64,000 nt of DNA, taken from Phytophthora quininea. Its lineage: Eukaryota > Oomycota > Peronosporomycetes > Peronosporales > Peronosporaceae. The notes beneath the pieces are model-generated. The model had not been told where the DNA came from. It searched no databases and saw only the letters and a list, made by a program, of their open reading frames with translations. The translations under genes and the position numbers were made by a program. The DNA lies in the NCBI GenBank assembly GCA_011947345.1, contig JAAVTG010000057.1, positions 558,001-622,000 of the forward strand, written 5' to 3'. Shown piece by piece: positions 1 to 11,000 of this stretch (positions within the stretch are counted from its first letter, which is position 1; each line of letters opens with the position of its first letter).

Positions 1-39
1 GGGACTTCTGGATCTCACTACTCAGACGGCTCGGTAATC

Positions 40-62
40 GAGAGAGAGAGAGAGAGAGAGAG
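40..62. repeat. (GA)n microsatellite
   Basis: An uninterrupted alternating GA run of about 23 bases lies 54 bases upstream of the first gene's start codon. It is a simple sequence repeat in the presumed promoter and may vary in length between isolates. Confidence 0.9.
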
Positions 63-93
63 CTCACCACCAGAAGCGAGTCTTTCCTAGCTA

Positions 94-112
94 GCTCACT
101 TTCCAATTCACC
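94..112 (+). promoter_or_regulatory. oomycete initiator-like core promoter element
   Basis: The sequence GCTCACTTTCCAATTCACC differs at two positions from the initiator consensus I remember for oomycetes (GCTCATTYYNCAWTTTNYY). It ends four bases before the ATG at 116. Very short leaders are common in oomycetes, so this is a plausible transcription start for the secreted-protein gene. No transcript evidence is available here. Confidence 0.45.
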
Positions 113-115
113 GCC

Positions 116-1892
116 ATGGCCCCACCACGAGCAGTTCTCACCGTCCTAGTGGCGATCGTCTGCTTCACTCTTGCAACAAGCGTCGATGGCGAGACGCGGA
201 CACCAGCCATGAAACCAAGAACAAGAACATCACCACCACCCACCACCGGATCCCATGAAGACGATACTGATGAAGACGAGGAAGACTTTGACATGACGGC
301 GTATTCGTCGTCAGCGGATGCGGTTGCTTCTGAAGCCGAGCATTCTGCCTCTGCCTCGGAGGCTTCAGAGTCTTTAACCACCACCTCTTGGAAAGAGAAA
401 ATGGTCATCTCAACGTACCGCAACTGGGTGGGTCCGCAGGCGTTCAACCGAGATACCGCTTGTTGGCGTGAAGCGCACATCATGGGCGTGTGTCCGACAA
501 ACTACGATCGCCATGAGCTCACCGGCACGTGCTGGACCGAGTGCCCCATGGACTTCCCACTCGAGTGCGGCATGGAGTGCCTCCACCAAAGCGACGACTG
601 TGCCATGGCGATCTTCACCAAGACTGGTGTCGTCGCCAGTCTGCCGCTCAAACTCGCGACCAAAGGTCTTTTGGCGCATTCGAGGCGTTCTCGCATGGCT
701 TCAAGAGCTCTGTATATTGCGCGATGGGTGTCCTGACAGTAACGAGAGGGTTCGTCCGTCTCATCCGCTACATCAAGATCTACGACCCGCAGACTTCCGA
801 GGACAAACTACTGGCCATTTTGTATCGTACTAACAACTTCATCATCGATCTGCCAGTCGCTATCGTAGCGTGTGTCGGCAAGACCTTGGGAGATGAAATC
901 TTCCTGGCCAACAAAGTTCTCATGACGGCGCAGTTCATGTTGTACGAGATCATGATGAACGAAGATATGATCCTCTCAAGTTGGGAACGCTTCAAAGCTT
1001 TTCTGATTGGAGCCAACTTCACGGGGGCTGCGAACTCCATCACGGACGGAGAGATCGGATCGTTGGAAGATGCCATGAAAGCCAACACCACTTGTGCTGA
1101 GAACCTCAAGGACCTCGTCAGTCGTACGTGGAGCACCGTGCTCGGGTACAAGAAGGAGAACCCTCAAATGTCGGCCAACGACATTCGCCTGAAAATCCAA
1201 GACACGCAGCTCATGAAGACAGACATCGCCACCGTCACCAACAACTGCATGCCCCAACTGATCGACGAGTCGGACGGGAAGACGGCGTACAAGACTCGCG
1301 GTACGATCCGCAAGACGATGGCCACAGTAGTGAACCAACTCATCAGTCGCGGGAAAAGCACCAACGGCTCCCATGCTGCGCTCAAGTACGCAGCGTACAA
1401 AATCTTCGACCGTAGTTTATCGTTGATGTCCATCACTGGCATGGATTATACAGGCTTTTTATCGGTGACAGCCGAGTATTTGCAAACAATCTGTGGACCG
1501 ACACAATTCATGGGCGAGATCGACGACGGTGTCCACCCAGACACTCTCGGATTGACCTTGAAGCAGAAAGCTTTTAACGGCAGCAGTTTGTCGTGGAACG
1601 GGAAGGTGACGGCAAGGTCATCCTCAAGTTCACAAGCGTCGACACCAAGAACGTGACGGTCAATATCAAATCCGCAGGCGACAAGATTGATGAAGTGGAC
1701 GTCGCAGCTGGGAAGACGGTGACGTGGATCTCAAACGTGACGTTCTTAGGAGGCAGGACGCTGTACTTGGATCGATGGCGTCCGGGTCTGCTTGGCTTGC
1801 CTGGTACTGGTGGTGGTTCACTGCTTTTGTGGGTACCCAAAGCTGCTGATGGTGGTCACTTGGATTTAAACGTGAGATTGAACGTGAGTTAA
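116..1892 (+). CDS. secreted seven-cysteine family protein, copy 1 (two apparent 1-base frameshifts)
   Basis: This gene encodes a predicted secreted protein of unknown function, about 592 residues if two lost bases are allowed for. The ATG at 116 has good context (CCGCCATGG). A signal peptide occupies about residues 1-24, followed by a Thr/Pro and Ser/Asp/Glu-rich linker. Next comes a core with spacing C-x9-C-x12-C-x3-C-x7-C-x3-C-x6-C that opens with YRNWVGPQ, then a long helical region with hydrophobic stretches, then a conserved C-terminal domain with several N-glycosylation sequons. Against the intact copy at 4092-5906, one base is missing near 671 (a T run) and one near 1596 (TGGGAA reads TGGAA). 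The two losses move the frame 2 to 1 to 3. Both are in homopolymers, the same error type seen in essential genes here, so the gene may be intact. Its 3' third is nearly identical to copy 2, while the middle is more diverged. No known family recognised. Confidence 0.75.
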
Positions 1893-1992
1893 AGAAATTG
1901 ACGAGTGGATATCAGTCAAAGCAAAATGGCCAAATACTAGAGTGAAAGAAGTACTTAACATTTCCCTTTTTCCCCCATAGTTTACGTTGAAG

Positions 1993-3623
1993 ATGTCGGA
2001 TGAGGCTGTTATTGTTATCTCGATCATTCGTCTTGCATGCCGCTCGCATGTAGATGTGGAACCCTTCGACCACGGTCTCCAGCTACTAACCGGCTTTGCG
2101 CCTCCATAATTTTCGTAAAGGGGCTGTATCATGGGAAGTTTGCGCTTGTTCGCTTATTCGCTTTGGCGCTACGAGCTGTGGAGGACAGCTCGAGCAATTA
2201 CCACACGAAATTGCAGCAATAGCTTCATTCATCCCTTACAAGTTACCGGTGGAGAATGATGACGCTTTAGCAGCGATGCAGCAGCTCTACAAGAGGTATT
2301 CGGGTGCATTGGATTCTCGAGCAGTTGGTGCTATTGTCGAAGTCGGGGATCCAGCAATGCTTAAGTGGCTATGCGAGTGTGATCGAAAGGAGGTTGCCGA
2401 CAACAACGACACAAGAAAGGGTCGGTATGAAGTCGTCCATTGCGTTGTCAAGACGTTCCCCGATTTTAAGTACTCGTTGGTTGACGCTGCAAGAGGAGGC
2501 CACCTCAAGTTGATTAAGTGGCTGATTAAGCATGCTCGCTGGCGCGAAAGCTGTATTGGGGAGGCAGTGCAAGCTATCGGAGGGCATCTCAAGGTTGCAC
2601 AATATCTATATGGGAAAGCCAAACACCGCTGCATTTTCTCGGTGAGCAGTCTTGGCCAGCCCAAACACTTTCCGATATTGTAGTGGCTTCATCAGAAGAA
2701 TTTGGCGTGGAACTGGGAAACCTTACCGGTGAAATTCGCCTACACCGGGGACCTTGACATCCTGCAGTGGTTGCACAACAACCAAAAACCAGGATGGGTC
2801 CTGGAGGCCAACTGCATGTGTTGCAGTGGCTACACGCCAACCGCACTGAAGGATTTAGCGAGTCGGCAATTCTGGGAGCTGTAGAGAACAACCATCTAGA
2901 CATTCTCAAGTGGCTGCTCGATCAAACAAGAGAATGTCAAAGCAAGTATTGGCCAAGCTGCACGTCGTGGACGTATCGACGTTATCGAGTCACTGCACTA
3001 CAGCGGTAACGGTATATGCACAGCCCAAGCAATGCCCAGCCCAAGCAATGCCCAGTGCGGCGAGTAGAGGTCACCTAGAAGTTATGACGTTCTTGCATGA
3101 AAACCGCGATGAGGGCTGCACAGAGAGGGCCATACGTAGTGCAGCGAGATGTGGCCATCTCGACGTCGTGAAGTGGCTGGACACTTATTATCCGATACAA
3201 TCCAAGCGGAAGGCGGTGACGATCGGGGACCTTGGACATGGTGAAATTTCTTCGAATTCGCCACGAAACGTAATGTCTGAACGACGCGATGTTTAAGACG
3301 GCTGTTAATGGCCACCTCCACGTGATGAAGTTCTTGCATCAAGAGTTCCCGGCCCCAGCGAGTCAATGGAATCTGCTGTCAAAAGTGGCCGCTTAGATGT
3401 TGTCAAGTAGCTATACTCGCACCTTCGACAGCCGCTCTACCCAGGCAGCGAGATCGATGCCGCTCGAAACGGCAACATTGATCTGGTGGAGTTTATCCGC
3501 ACACACCCGGACTACTGCGAGAAGACGGATCTCTAATCTTCCTCGCAGCTTACTGGACACGTCGAGGTGGGGCACTGGTACGTCGAGCACTTTGGCAAGC
3601 CGCAAAAGCTTCGTCGTCTGTAA
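1993..3623 (+). pseudogene. ankyrin-repeat gene remnant, copy A
   Basis: This is a decayed ankyrin-repeat gene of the same family as the two minus-strand copies at 11.9-15.3 kb. The start MSDEAVIVISIIRLACRSH aligns with the copy B start MSDQEGVVVLVVVRLVCRSH. The end GHVEVGHWYVEHFGKPQKLR aligns with the copy B end. Between them, ankyrin units with the signature GHL-x-V-V-x-W-L are scattered over all three frames (for example 2470-2600, 2750-2800, 3055-3180). There are several stops and shifts of both signs, for example after GFAPP near 2107 and in FPIL-stop near 2680. Homopolymer errors alone do not explain this, so I call it a pseudogene. It follows secreted copy 1 on the same strand by 100 bases. 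Confidence 0.8.
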
Positions 3624-4091
3624 ATCCGCAAGACGGTAAAGCAGCAAATTAATCTCGAAAATGAAGACGCTCGTCTTGTGGGTGTTGAAGATGCAAATCC
3701 GATTGAAGCAGTTGTAAGCAGCGCGAGGTTAAATGAGCATGATAGTCATGAAGAAAGCCTACGGAATTATTTAGCGTTCATGTTAGATTTTCGGTCGCTG
3801 TATTTTCTTGCCATGTTCACGAATCAACTTGATCCGATAGATTCTGCCGAATGTTGTTTCTCCACGGTATCCGAAGGTTATACCGTGAAAATTGGCATTG
3901 TCGGAGTTCCGTAGCGCTATACAATAGACTCCTCGTCTTGACAGTTTATGTTTCAGCATTTTCCAGCAACTTTTCTTTTTACCAACTTGCGTGGTGTCGG
4001 TATCCTCGCTTATATTCTTTGCGATGGATAAGCTCTAACTCTATTTTTCTAACGCTTCTATCGTGGTGGGCTTCACCACTACTCGACGTCT
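3624..4091. other. intergenic region, no gene seen
   Basis: This AT-rich stretch lies between the ends of two converging units, ankyrin copy A and secreted copy 2. Short open frames occur, but none shows a recognisable motif. Confidence 0.6.
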
Positions 4092-5906
4092 CTAAGTCGC
4101 GTTCAACTTAACATTCAAGTCCAAATGACCGCCATCAGCAGCTTTGGGTACCCACAAAAGCAGTGAACCACCACCAGTACCAGGCAAGCCAAGCAGACCC
4201 GGACGCCATCGATCCAAGTACAGCGTCCTGCCTCCTAAGAACGTCACGTTTGAGATCCACGTCACCGTCTTCCCAGCTGCGACGTCCACTTCATCAATCT
4301 TGTCGCCTGCGGATTTGATATTGACCGTCACGTTCTTGGTGTCGACGCTTGTGAACTTGAGGATGACCTTGCCGTCACCTTCCCGTTCCCACGACAAACT
4401 GCTGCCGTTAAAAGCTTTCTGCTTCAAGGTCAATCCGAGAGTGTCTGGGTGGACACCGTCGTCGATCTCGCCCATGAATTGTGTCGGTCCACAGATTGTT
4501 TGCAAATACTCGGCCGTCACGGACGCAAAACCCGTGAAATCTTTACCGGTGATGGTCATCAACGTCAAGCCTCGATCAATGACCTTGTACGCTGTGTACT
4601 TCAGCGCTGCGTGAGAGCCGTTGTTGCTTTTCCCGCGACTGATGAGTTGGTTCACTACTGTGGCCATCGTCTTGCGGATCGTACCGCGAGTCTTGTACGC
4701 CGTCCTCTCATCCGACTCGCCGATCAGTTGGGGCATGCAGTTGTTGGTGACGGTGGCGATGTCCGACGTCATGAGTGGTGTGTCTTGGATCTTCAGGCGA
4801 ATGTCGTTGGCCGACATTTGAGGGTTCTCCTTCTTGTACCCGAGCACGGTGCTCCACGTACGACTGACGAGGTCCTTGAGGTTCTCAGCACAAGTGGTGT
4901 TGGCTTTCATGGCATCTTCCAACGATCCGATCTCTCCGTCCGTGATGGAGTTCGCAGCCGCCGTGAAGTTGGCTCCAATTAGAAAAGCTTTGAAGCGTCC
5001 CCAACTCGTGAGAAGCGTGTCTTGGTTGTGTAGGATTTCGTACAGCATGAACTGCGCTGTTGCGAGGACCTTGTTGGCCAAGAAAATCTCGTCTCCGAGC
5101 TTCTTGCCCATGCACGACAAGATGGCGACGGGCAGATCGATGATGAAATTGTTGGTGCGAAACAAAATGGCCAGTAGTTTGTCCTCGGAAGTCTGCGGGT
5201 CGTTGATCTTGACGTAGCGTATGTATCGGACGATAGCTCTTGACGCGGTGAGGACGCCCATAGCACAGAAGATCGCACTCTTGGTGCTACTGGCGAATTC
5301 CTTGAAAGCACCGAACAGACCTTTGGTCGCGAGTTTGAACGGCAGACTGGCGACGACACTGATCTTGGTGAAGATCGCCATGGCACAGTCGTCGCTTTGG
5401 TGAAGGCATTCCATTCCACACTCGAGAGGGAAGTCCATGGGGCACTCGGTCCAGCATGTGCCGGTACGTTCATGACGGTCGTAGTTTGTCGGACACACGT
5501 CCATGATGTGCGCTTCACGCCAGCAGGAGTAGTCTCGGTTGTAGGCCTGCGGACCCACCCAGTTGCGGTACGTCGAGACGGTCATGCCATGTTTCGAAAA
5601 GGTGGTGGTGGCGTCCGAAGAGTCCGAAGAAGCTGACGCAGCCGAGGCAGAGGCAGAATACTCGGCTTCAGAAGCAACCGCATCTGCTGATGCGGAGTAC
5701 GCCATCATGTCAAAGTCTTCGCCGTCATCGGAGTCTTCATCGTCCGAGTCTTCATCGGATCCGGATCCGGTGGTGGGTGGTGGTGATGTTCTTGTTCTTG
5801 GTTTGATGGTCGGAGTCCTCGTCTCGTAGGAAAAGTCGATACCCGTTGCGAGCGCGAAGCAGGCGATCGTCACCAGGGCGGTGAGGACCGCTCTCGATGG
5901 GGCCAT
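4092..5906 (-). CDS. secreted seven-cysteine family protein, copy 2 (intact)
   Basis: This is the only uninterrupted member of the family in the window, 604 residues. The ATG at 5906 is chosen over an in-frame GTG just upstream. Residues 1-24 form a signal peptide with a hydrophobic core (AVLTALVTIACFALATG). Residues about 25-110 are a disordered Thr/Pro then Asp/Ser/Glu/Ala-rich linker. A cysteine core follows with the seven-Cys spacing C9C12C3C7C3C6C. Two hydrophobic segments come next (near SAIFCAMGVLTASRAIVRYI and NNFIIDLPVAILSCMG). An alpha-helical middle carries sequons such as NFT and NTT. The conserved C-terminal domain contains DKIDEVDVAAGKTVTW and a Gly-rich LLGLPGTGGGSLLLW. It faces copy 1 in inverted orientation, with ankyrin copy A between. 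I do not recognise the family. The signal peptide and cysteines suggest export, but the hydrophobic segments leave a membrane role possible. Confidence 0.85.
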   Translation of the reverse strand: MAPSRAVLTALVTIACFALATGIDFSYETRTPTIKPRTRTSPPPTTGSGSDEDSDDEDSDDGEDFDMMAYSASADAVASEAEYSASASAASASSDSSDATTTFSKHGMTVSTYRNWVGPQAYNRDYSCWREAHIMDVCPTNYDRHERTGTCWTECPMDFPLECGMECLHQSDDCAMAIFTKISVVASLPFKLATKGLFGAFKEFASSTKSAIFCAMGVLTASRAIVRYIRYVKINDPQTSEDKLLAILFRTNNFIIDLPVAILSCMGKKLGDEIFLANKVLATAQFMLYEILHNQDTLLTSWGRFKAFLIGANFTAAANSITDGEIGSLEDAMKANTTCAENLKDLVSRTWSTVLGYKKENPQMSANDIRLKIQDTPLMTSDIATVTNNCMPQLIGESDERTAYKTRGTIRKTMATVVNQLISRGKSNNGSHAALKYTAYKVIDRGLTLMTITGKDFTGFASVTAEYLQTICGPTQFMGEIDDGVHPDTLGLTLKQKAFNGSSLSWEREGDGKVILKFTSVDTKNVTVNIKSAGDKIDEVDVAAGKTVTWISNVTFLGGRTLYLDRWRPGLLGLPGTGGGSLLLWVPKAADGGHLDLNVKLNAT

Positions 5907-7324
5907 CACGGCAGGGGTGTGTACTAATTACGCTGCGAATCTAAGACTGAGCCAGCCGGGAGATATGTACGGCGAGATTCACCGCCCATGGGTGGTGAGC
6001 TCGCGATTGCCACCGCTTGGGCCATGATCAGTCCCATCTTTGAGAACTTGCCGGTGGCAGCAGGGCCCAAAACTCGAGATGCGTTTTTCAGTGCCGCTGT
6101 TAAACTTTAGCAATTCGCTGTTCGAGTCGCCGCAAAGAAACTGTATCGTGAACACGGCGACCAATTGGTGGGGATGGAAACGGGATCTGCCATCGTGAGA
6201 AGCACGAGCCTGATCCCCAGTTTCTGGGCCGAGTTTTAGTCTGTGCCCGCTGGCAGAATCCGAGCCCTCCTCGACAATCGTCGAGCGTTTTGCAAGTCGC
6301 GGGCAACGTCTCGGTCCGATTGGAGCGCCGTCCTTGCAGTCCTTGTCTCAACAACTGACATCGCCGTAAGTTGTCCAGCTGCTTCCGTAGCGCTCGCTAC
6401 TGCTCCGAATTTTGTCGCTGCTCCGTCGACTAGCAGTGACAGAAAGCTGTACGAGCGCTGTCGACCAGTGGATGGGTCTGTGGGCGAATCTGGCCGCCCA
6501 AATCCACGCGCACTGCGTCACAAGCGACCAGATCAGAAGCACTGCAACGGGTAGCAAGCGTCCCGTGGATCTGCACCAGCCCCTTGTTTGCTTGGTATCA
6601 ACCGCACTACTGCATCACTTTGAACACGGTACTTAGGGATGTTGGATGTCCATGTCTGTACATGTAGTCGCACTCGAGGCACTTTAGAGCTTGCTTCGTT
6701 GGTCGTCATCAAAGTATCCGCCTGACGATCTTTTGGCGGTGGTGATGGTTGGGGTGACGGTGGTGCGCGTCAGGACGCTGACCAACAACTTGAGACCAAC
6801 CGACCGCACTCAGTTGGTCTCAAAAGAATTGAAGCAATGCCTGGACCCCTCCTGCCAACCATCTCTGCTCGGGGTCGTCGCATCAGCAGCGTCAGCAAAC
6901 TTACCTGCCCGTGTTGCAGCAAGCGAAACAGCAACCACAACAAGAGAGATCCGGTCGTACAGAGCAAGGAAACCCTTTGCAGCGTGCAGACGAACAGCAA
7001 AGCCACGCAGCCGTACATTGCACGGCTCAGCACCGTGTGCGCTACATGTAGCAAATAAATATTCCTCTTGTAGTGCAGTACACTTACTGCTTAAACCACC
7101 ACCACTTTTACCGTTTTCATATACCTGATGTAATCACTCCAATTCTGCCAGACGTACGCAATGATTTCTTTGTGCCAGCAAAGTCTGCCTACTGCTACAG
7201 CCCTTCAACGTTGTAGTCGTCCAACCTTGCAGCTCTTCCTACGGCATCGAAGCAAAGTCACGACCAATTCTTCCAGTTGGTCCCCAAATCTGTACCAAAA
7301 TTCCCATGTACTTTTTTCGTGGTC
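5907..7324. other. intergenic region with one decayed coding fragment
   Basis: About 1.4 kb separates secreted copy 2 from the serine hydrolase. The first part holds the fragment described at 5988-6556. The rest (6560-7324) has only short open frames without recognisable domains and no repeat structure that I could detect. Confidence 0.55.
5988..6556 (+). pseudogene. unidentified coding remnant with two in-frame stops
   Basis: One frame stays protein-like for about 190 codons and is interrupted only by TAG codons near 6108 and 6238. It starts MGGELAIATAWAMISPIF, continues past the first stop as QFAVRVAAKKLYREHGDQLV and ends near LRHKRPDQKHCNG. The family is not recognised. A transposon or effector remnant is possible, and chance cannot be excluded for the last third. 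Confidence 0.3.
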
Positions 7325-8011
7325 ATGGCTCGACCGATTCGTGTGCTGTGCCTCCACGGTTGGCGCACCAGCGGTAGCATCCTGGAACGACAAACCTTTG
7401 CTCTGCGTCAAGCGTTCGGCTCTCGGGCCGAACTTTTGTATGTGGATGCACCGTGGGTAGCTTCCGGTCCAGCACCGGAACTCGTGCGAGCTTTCTACGG
7501 TCAAAAAGGCCCCTTTTTCCAGTGGTGGGATGCCGTCAAGCGGGACGAAGACGACTCGTTCGTCTACGACGGTTTCGAGCACTCGCTGGACTTTTTGACG
7601 GGCCAAGTGCAAGCTCTGGGGCCTGTGGACGCGGTGTTGGGGTTTTCCCAAGGTGCCGCGGTGGCGACGCTGCTGACGGCGCACTTTATGACCAACTTTG
7701 GTCATGTGCCGTGGAAAGCGTGTGTGTTGGTGGGAGGGTTTTACCCTCGCAACAAGGAGACTCAAGATCTACTAGAGTCTGCCAAAACTGGGGTGGAAGG
7801 AGCCATTGACATTCCATCGATACATGTTATTGGCAAACAAGATCCTTTGGCTCCGAAATCGGAAAAGCTTTACAGGAGCTACAGCTCCACTAGAAGACTC
7901 AAGTTGGAGCACGACGAAGGCCACAAATTCCCGTCGCCCGTCAAGCACAAGCAAATGTATCACGACATTGCACAAGAAGTGCTCTCCATGACTGGCCAAG
8001 CATGGAGTTGA
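7325..8011 (+). CDS. FSH1/OVCA2-type serine hydrolase
   Basis: This gene encodes a 228-residue alpha/beta hydrolase of the fungal FSH1 / human OVCA2 type, usually a soluble cytosolic enzyme. The start is the ATG at 7325; the reading frame extends upstream only through non-ATG codons. The N-terminal strand with the oxyanion-type loop is RVLCLHGWRTSG. The nucleophile elbow is GFSQG (Ser about residue 107). The catalytic Asp lies in VIGKQDPL and the His in DEGHKFP. The length fits the family (200-280 residues) and no intron or frameshift is seen. The esterase substrate cannot be told from sequence. It converges on the valyl-tRNA synthetase, with the two stop codons about 60 bases apart, so the transcripts probably overlap at their 3' ends. 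Confidence 0.88.
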   Translation: MARPIRVLCLHGWRTSGSILERQTFALRQAFGSRAELLYVDAPWVASGPAPELVRAFYGQKGPFFQWWDAVKRDEDDSFVYDGFEHSLDFLTGQVQALGPVDAVLGFSQGAAVATLLTAHFMTNFGHVPWKACVLVGGFYPRNKETQDLLESAKTGVEGAIDIPSIHVIGKQDPLAPKSEKLYRSYSSTRRLKLEHDEGHKFPSPVKHKQMYHDIAQEVLSMTGQAWS

Positions 8012-8072
8012 AGATTTCAAGAAATAATGAGATTCCCAGGACAATTGTTGCTCTATTTGTCCTTTTAGAAGT

Positions 8073-11000
8073 CTAGTAAAGCTTTTGCAGCTCACGTAGT
8101 GCAGAGAGACTCTTCTCAACCGCTTGTAGGTCGGTTTGGAGTTGGGTTAGACGCTGAGCGTCTTGAGCTTGCACGGCTTCAGGTACCTTGGTAGCGTACT
8201 GCGGTCCTTGTTGACGACGAACAAGTGCTTCAGCTGCCGAGGCACTTTTCAAAGCTCGTTTCTCTAGCCGAGCGATCTCGCATGCTACACGTTGTGTCGT
8301 CTCCGTGTCGTCCGGTACAGCAAGCATTACTGTGCCAACGTACAATAAAAAAATTAATCATCGTAGCATTGCTACAGTACGTTTGGTTGTAGTACGTTAC
8401 CTCGGCAGGAGTCCGATACGGAGTGTGTAAGCACATGTGGGGAGGAGAAGTACGACGTTTGGTCGCCCGTTATGAAAATGTCGAGACGAACTCTACACTG
8501 CGTCTCCAGATCGTGCTTTGCATCCAGAAGTTCGGAATGCACATCTGCACCGGAGCATACAATACGTACAGTAGGAAGTTCGCTGCTCATCCAAATCAAT
8601 GCAAAAATGTTAGTTTGTTACCGCTAATAAAATAAAACTCGTAGGAGATAAATAAATACCTGTCTCCACCAGGAGTAGCATTAGGCGCGAGGACTTTAAC
8701 GGTGTGGCGAAGTGACCGGATTCCGTGGATCACATCGATGACGAGCTACATTAGAAGAATTACCTTAGAAGAATGGCATTGCCAGAGAAGAAAGATCAAT
8801 CGTACCTTCATTTTACGCTCCGCCATTTCGTCGACCCATGTCTTCATATGCGAATCCTCGGGGTATTCAGCACACAAAATGGAAGTACCCTGTCCCTTTG
8901 AGGAGGTTTTGAGCGGGTCTGCGTCGCTGATGCGCTGCCACAGCTCTTCCGTGACGAAAGGAGTGAACGGATGCAGTAGCCGCATAGAATAGTCCAAGCA
9001 GCGGTGCAGAGTAGCTTGAGCACTACGTTGTCGTGCTAGTTGCTCTTGCTCGGATCCACTACTTTGCAGACGGTTGCCATACAGAACTGGTTTACTAAAC
9101 TCGATGTAGACATCGCACAATTCCTGCACGAAGAAGTGCTGGATCGCTGCAACACTCGTCGCCAACTGATTCGACGCGATCCCGCCGTTCACTTCTGTCA
9201 CAGCGGCGGCCTAGCCACAGTACAACTCGTAAGTTTACTTGTGATAACAATTTAAAAGAGGCTACACTTACCAAACGACTCAAAATCCAGCGGTCAGCGA
9301 GACTCATGTCGCCATGCAGTGCAGAGAGGTCCGCAACGCCCGCCATCTTGTCGCTGTCTTCTACCTCTAGCAGCGGCAATGCGTAGCGAACAGCATTCCA
9401 CACTTTATTGCAGAAATGGCGGTACGAAACTACACGCTGTACGTCCATGTTGATGTGTCGGCCTTGCTGAAGATACGAGGCCAGCGTAAAGCGCAGAGCG
9501 TCTGCGCCACACGTAGGGATACCCTTAGGGAACTCCTTCTTGAGCTCCTTCTCTGCCTTCTTCAGTTCACGTGGACCAACATTTCCTCCCTACGCATAAA
9601 TAAGAATATTAAATAATAGTTCAATATTTTCATCAGCTCGATATTTTACCTGCAAGTCCGTTAGTAGTTGCTCTAGACTGATACCGTTGATAACATGGAG
9701 AGGGTCAATGACATTTCCAAGACTCTTGGACATCTTCCGTCCAGCTTTATCGCGCACCATGGGGTGTAGCAGTACTCTATCGAAGGGAACCTGTCCAGAA
9801 AACTTCAATTTGGAACAGAGAAACCAGTCAGCACAGATAAACTCTACTGACTAGCAATTGACGTACCTCTTCGCAGAGCATCGCCATCCGTGCTACCCAG
9901 AAGAAAAGGATATCGGAGCCAGTCTCCATCACATCTAGTGGGTAGTTGGTGCTCAAGTCTTGAGCTATCGAGACATCGTTTTCCTCATTGGGCCATCCAA
10001 AAGCCGACAGAGGAAGCAGCCCAGAGCTGAACCAAGTGTCGAGCACATCAACGTCTTGCTCTAGATCATCATCCTTTAACTTGCATCCCAGTGCTACCTC
10101 AGCCTTTTGCCGGGCTTCTTCTAGCGACGACGCAACAAACCATTGGTCGCCAGCATCACTAGCGCTAGCTGCTCCGGGTTTCAGACGATAGGCAGGGATA
10201 CGGTGACCCCACCAGAGCTGACGGCTCACGCACCAATCTTGGATGTTATCTAAAAGAAAAACCAAGTGTGCGCGTGCGACTTTGGCTCGATCTTCATGAC
10301 TCCGTTGCGAACGTTGTCAGCTGCACGACGAGCCATGGCACCGCAGTCCACGTACCACTGCGGCATCAGCAGCGGTTCAATCACATCGCCAGAACGCGAG
10401 CAGATTGACAGTGCGGTGGGGTGATCGAGCTGCAACACAATCAATTAAAAACTAATCATCGGAAAGGAAGTAAAACTAATAACTACCTTGTCCACGTATA
10501 GATCCATCGCCTTCAACTCTTCGACAACACGCGCACGAGCGTCGAATCTGTCCAGACCAACAAACTTCGCGTCGATGTTGCCGCACAATTTCCCGTACTT
10601 GTCGATCACCTCAACTTCGGGAAGATCATGGCGTCGACCACATTCAAAATCCTTGGGGTCATGTGCCGGAGTAACCTTGACCACACCTAGCGTAAAAATA
10701 TAATAAATAAGTAAAGAAAATTCACGTAAAATAAAAAGTAGTTCTACGCACCAGTGCCTAACTCCATATTGACCAGCACGTCGTCTGTCACGACCGGGAT
10801 TCTTTCGTGCGAGAACGGATGAAGCACAAACTTGCCATGGAATTGCTTATACCTTGGATCTTCCGGGTGCACTGCGACTGCAACGTCGCCGAAGATGGTC
10901 TCTGGTCGGGTCGTATCGACCTCCAAAAACTCCTCCGAGTCCGCCAGTTTGTATTTAAACCTGTGCATGACTCCGAACTCCACCGATTTCTCTCTTCCAG

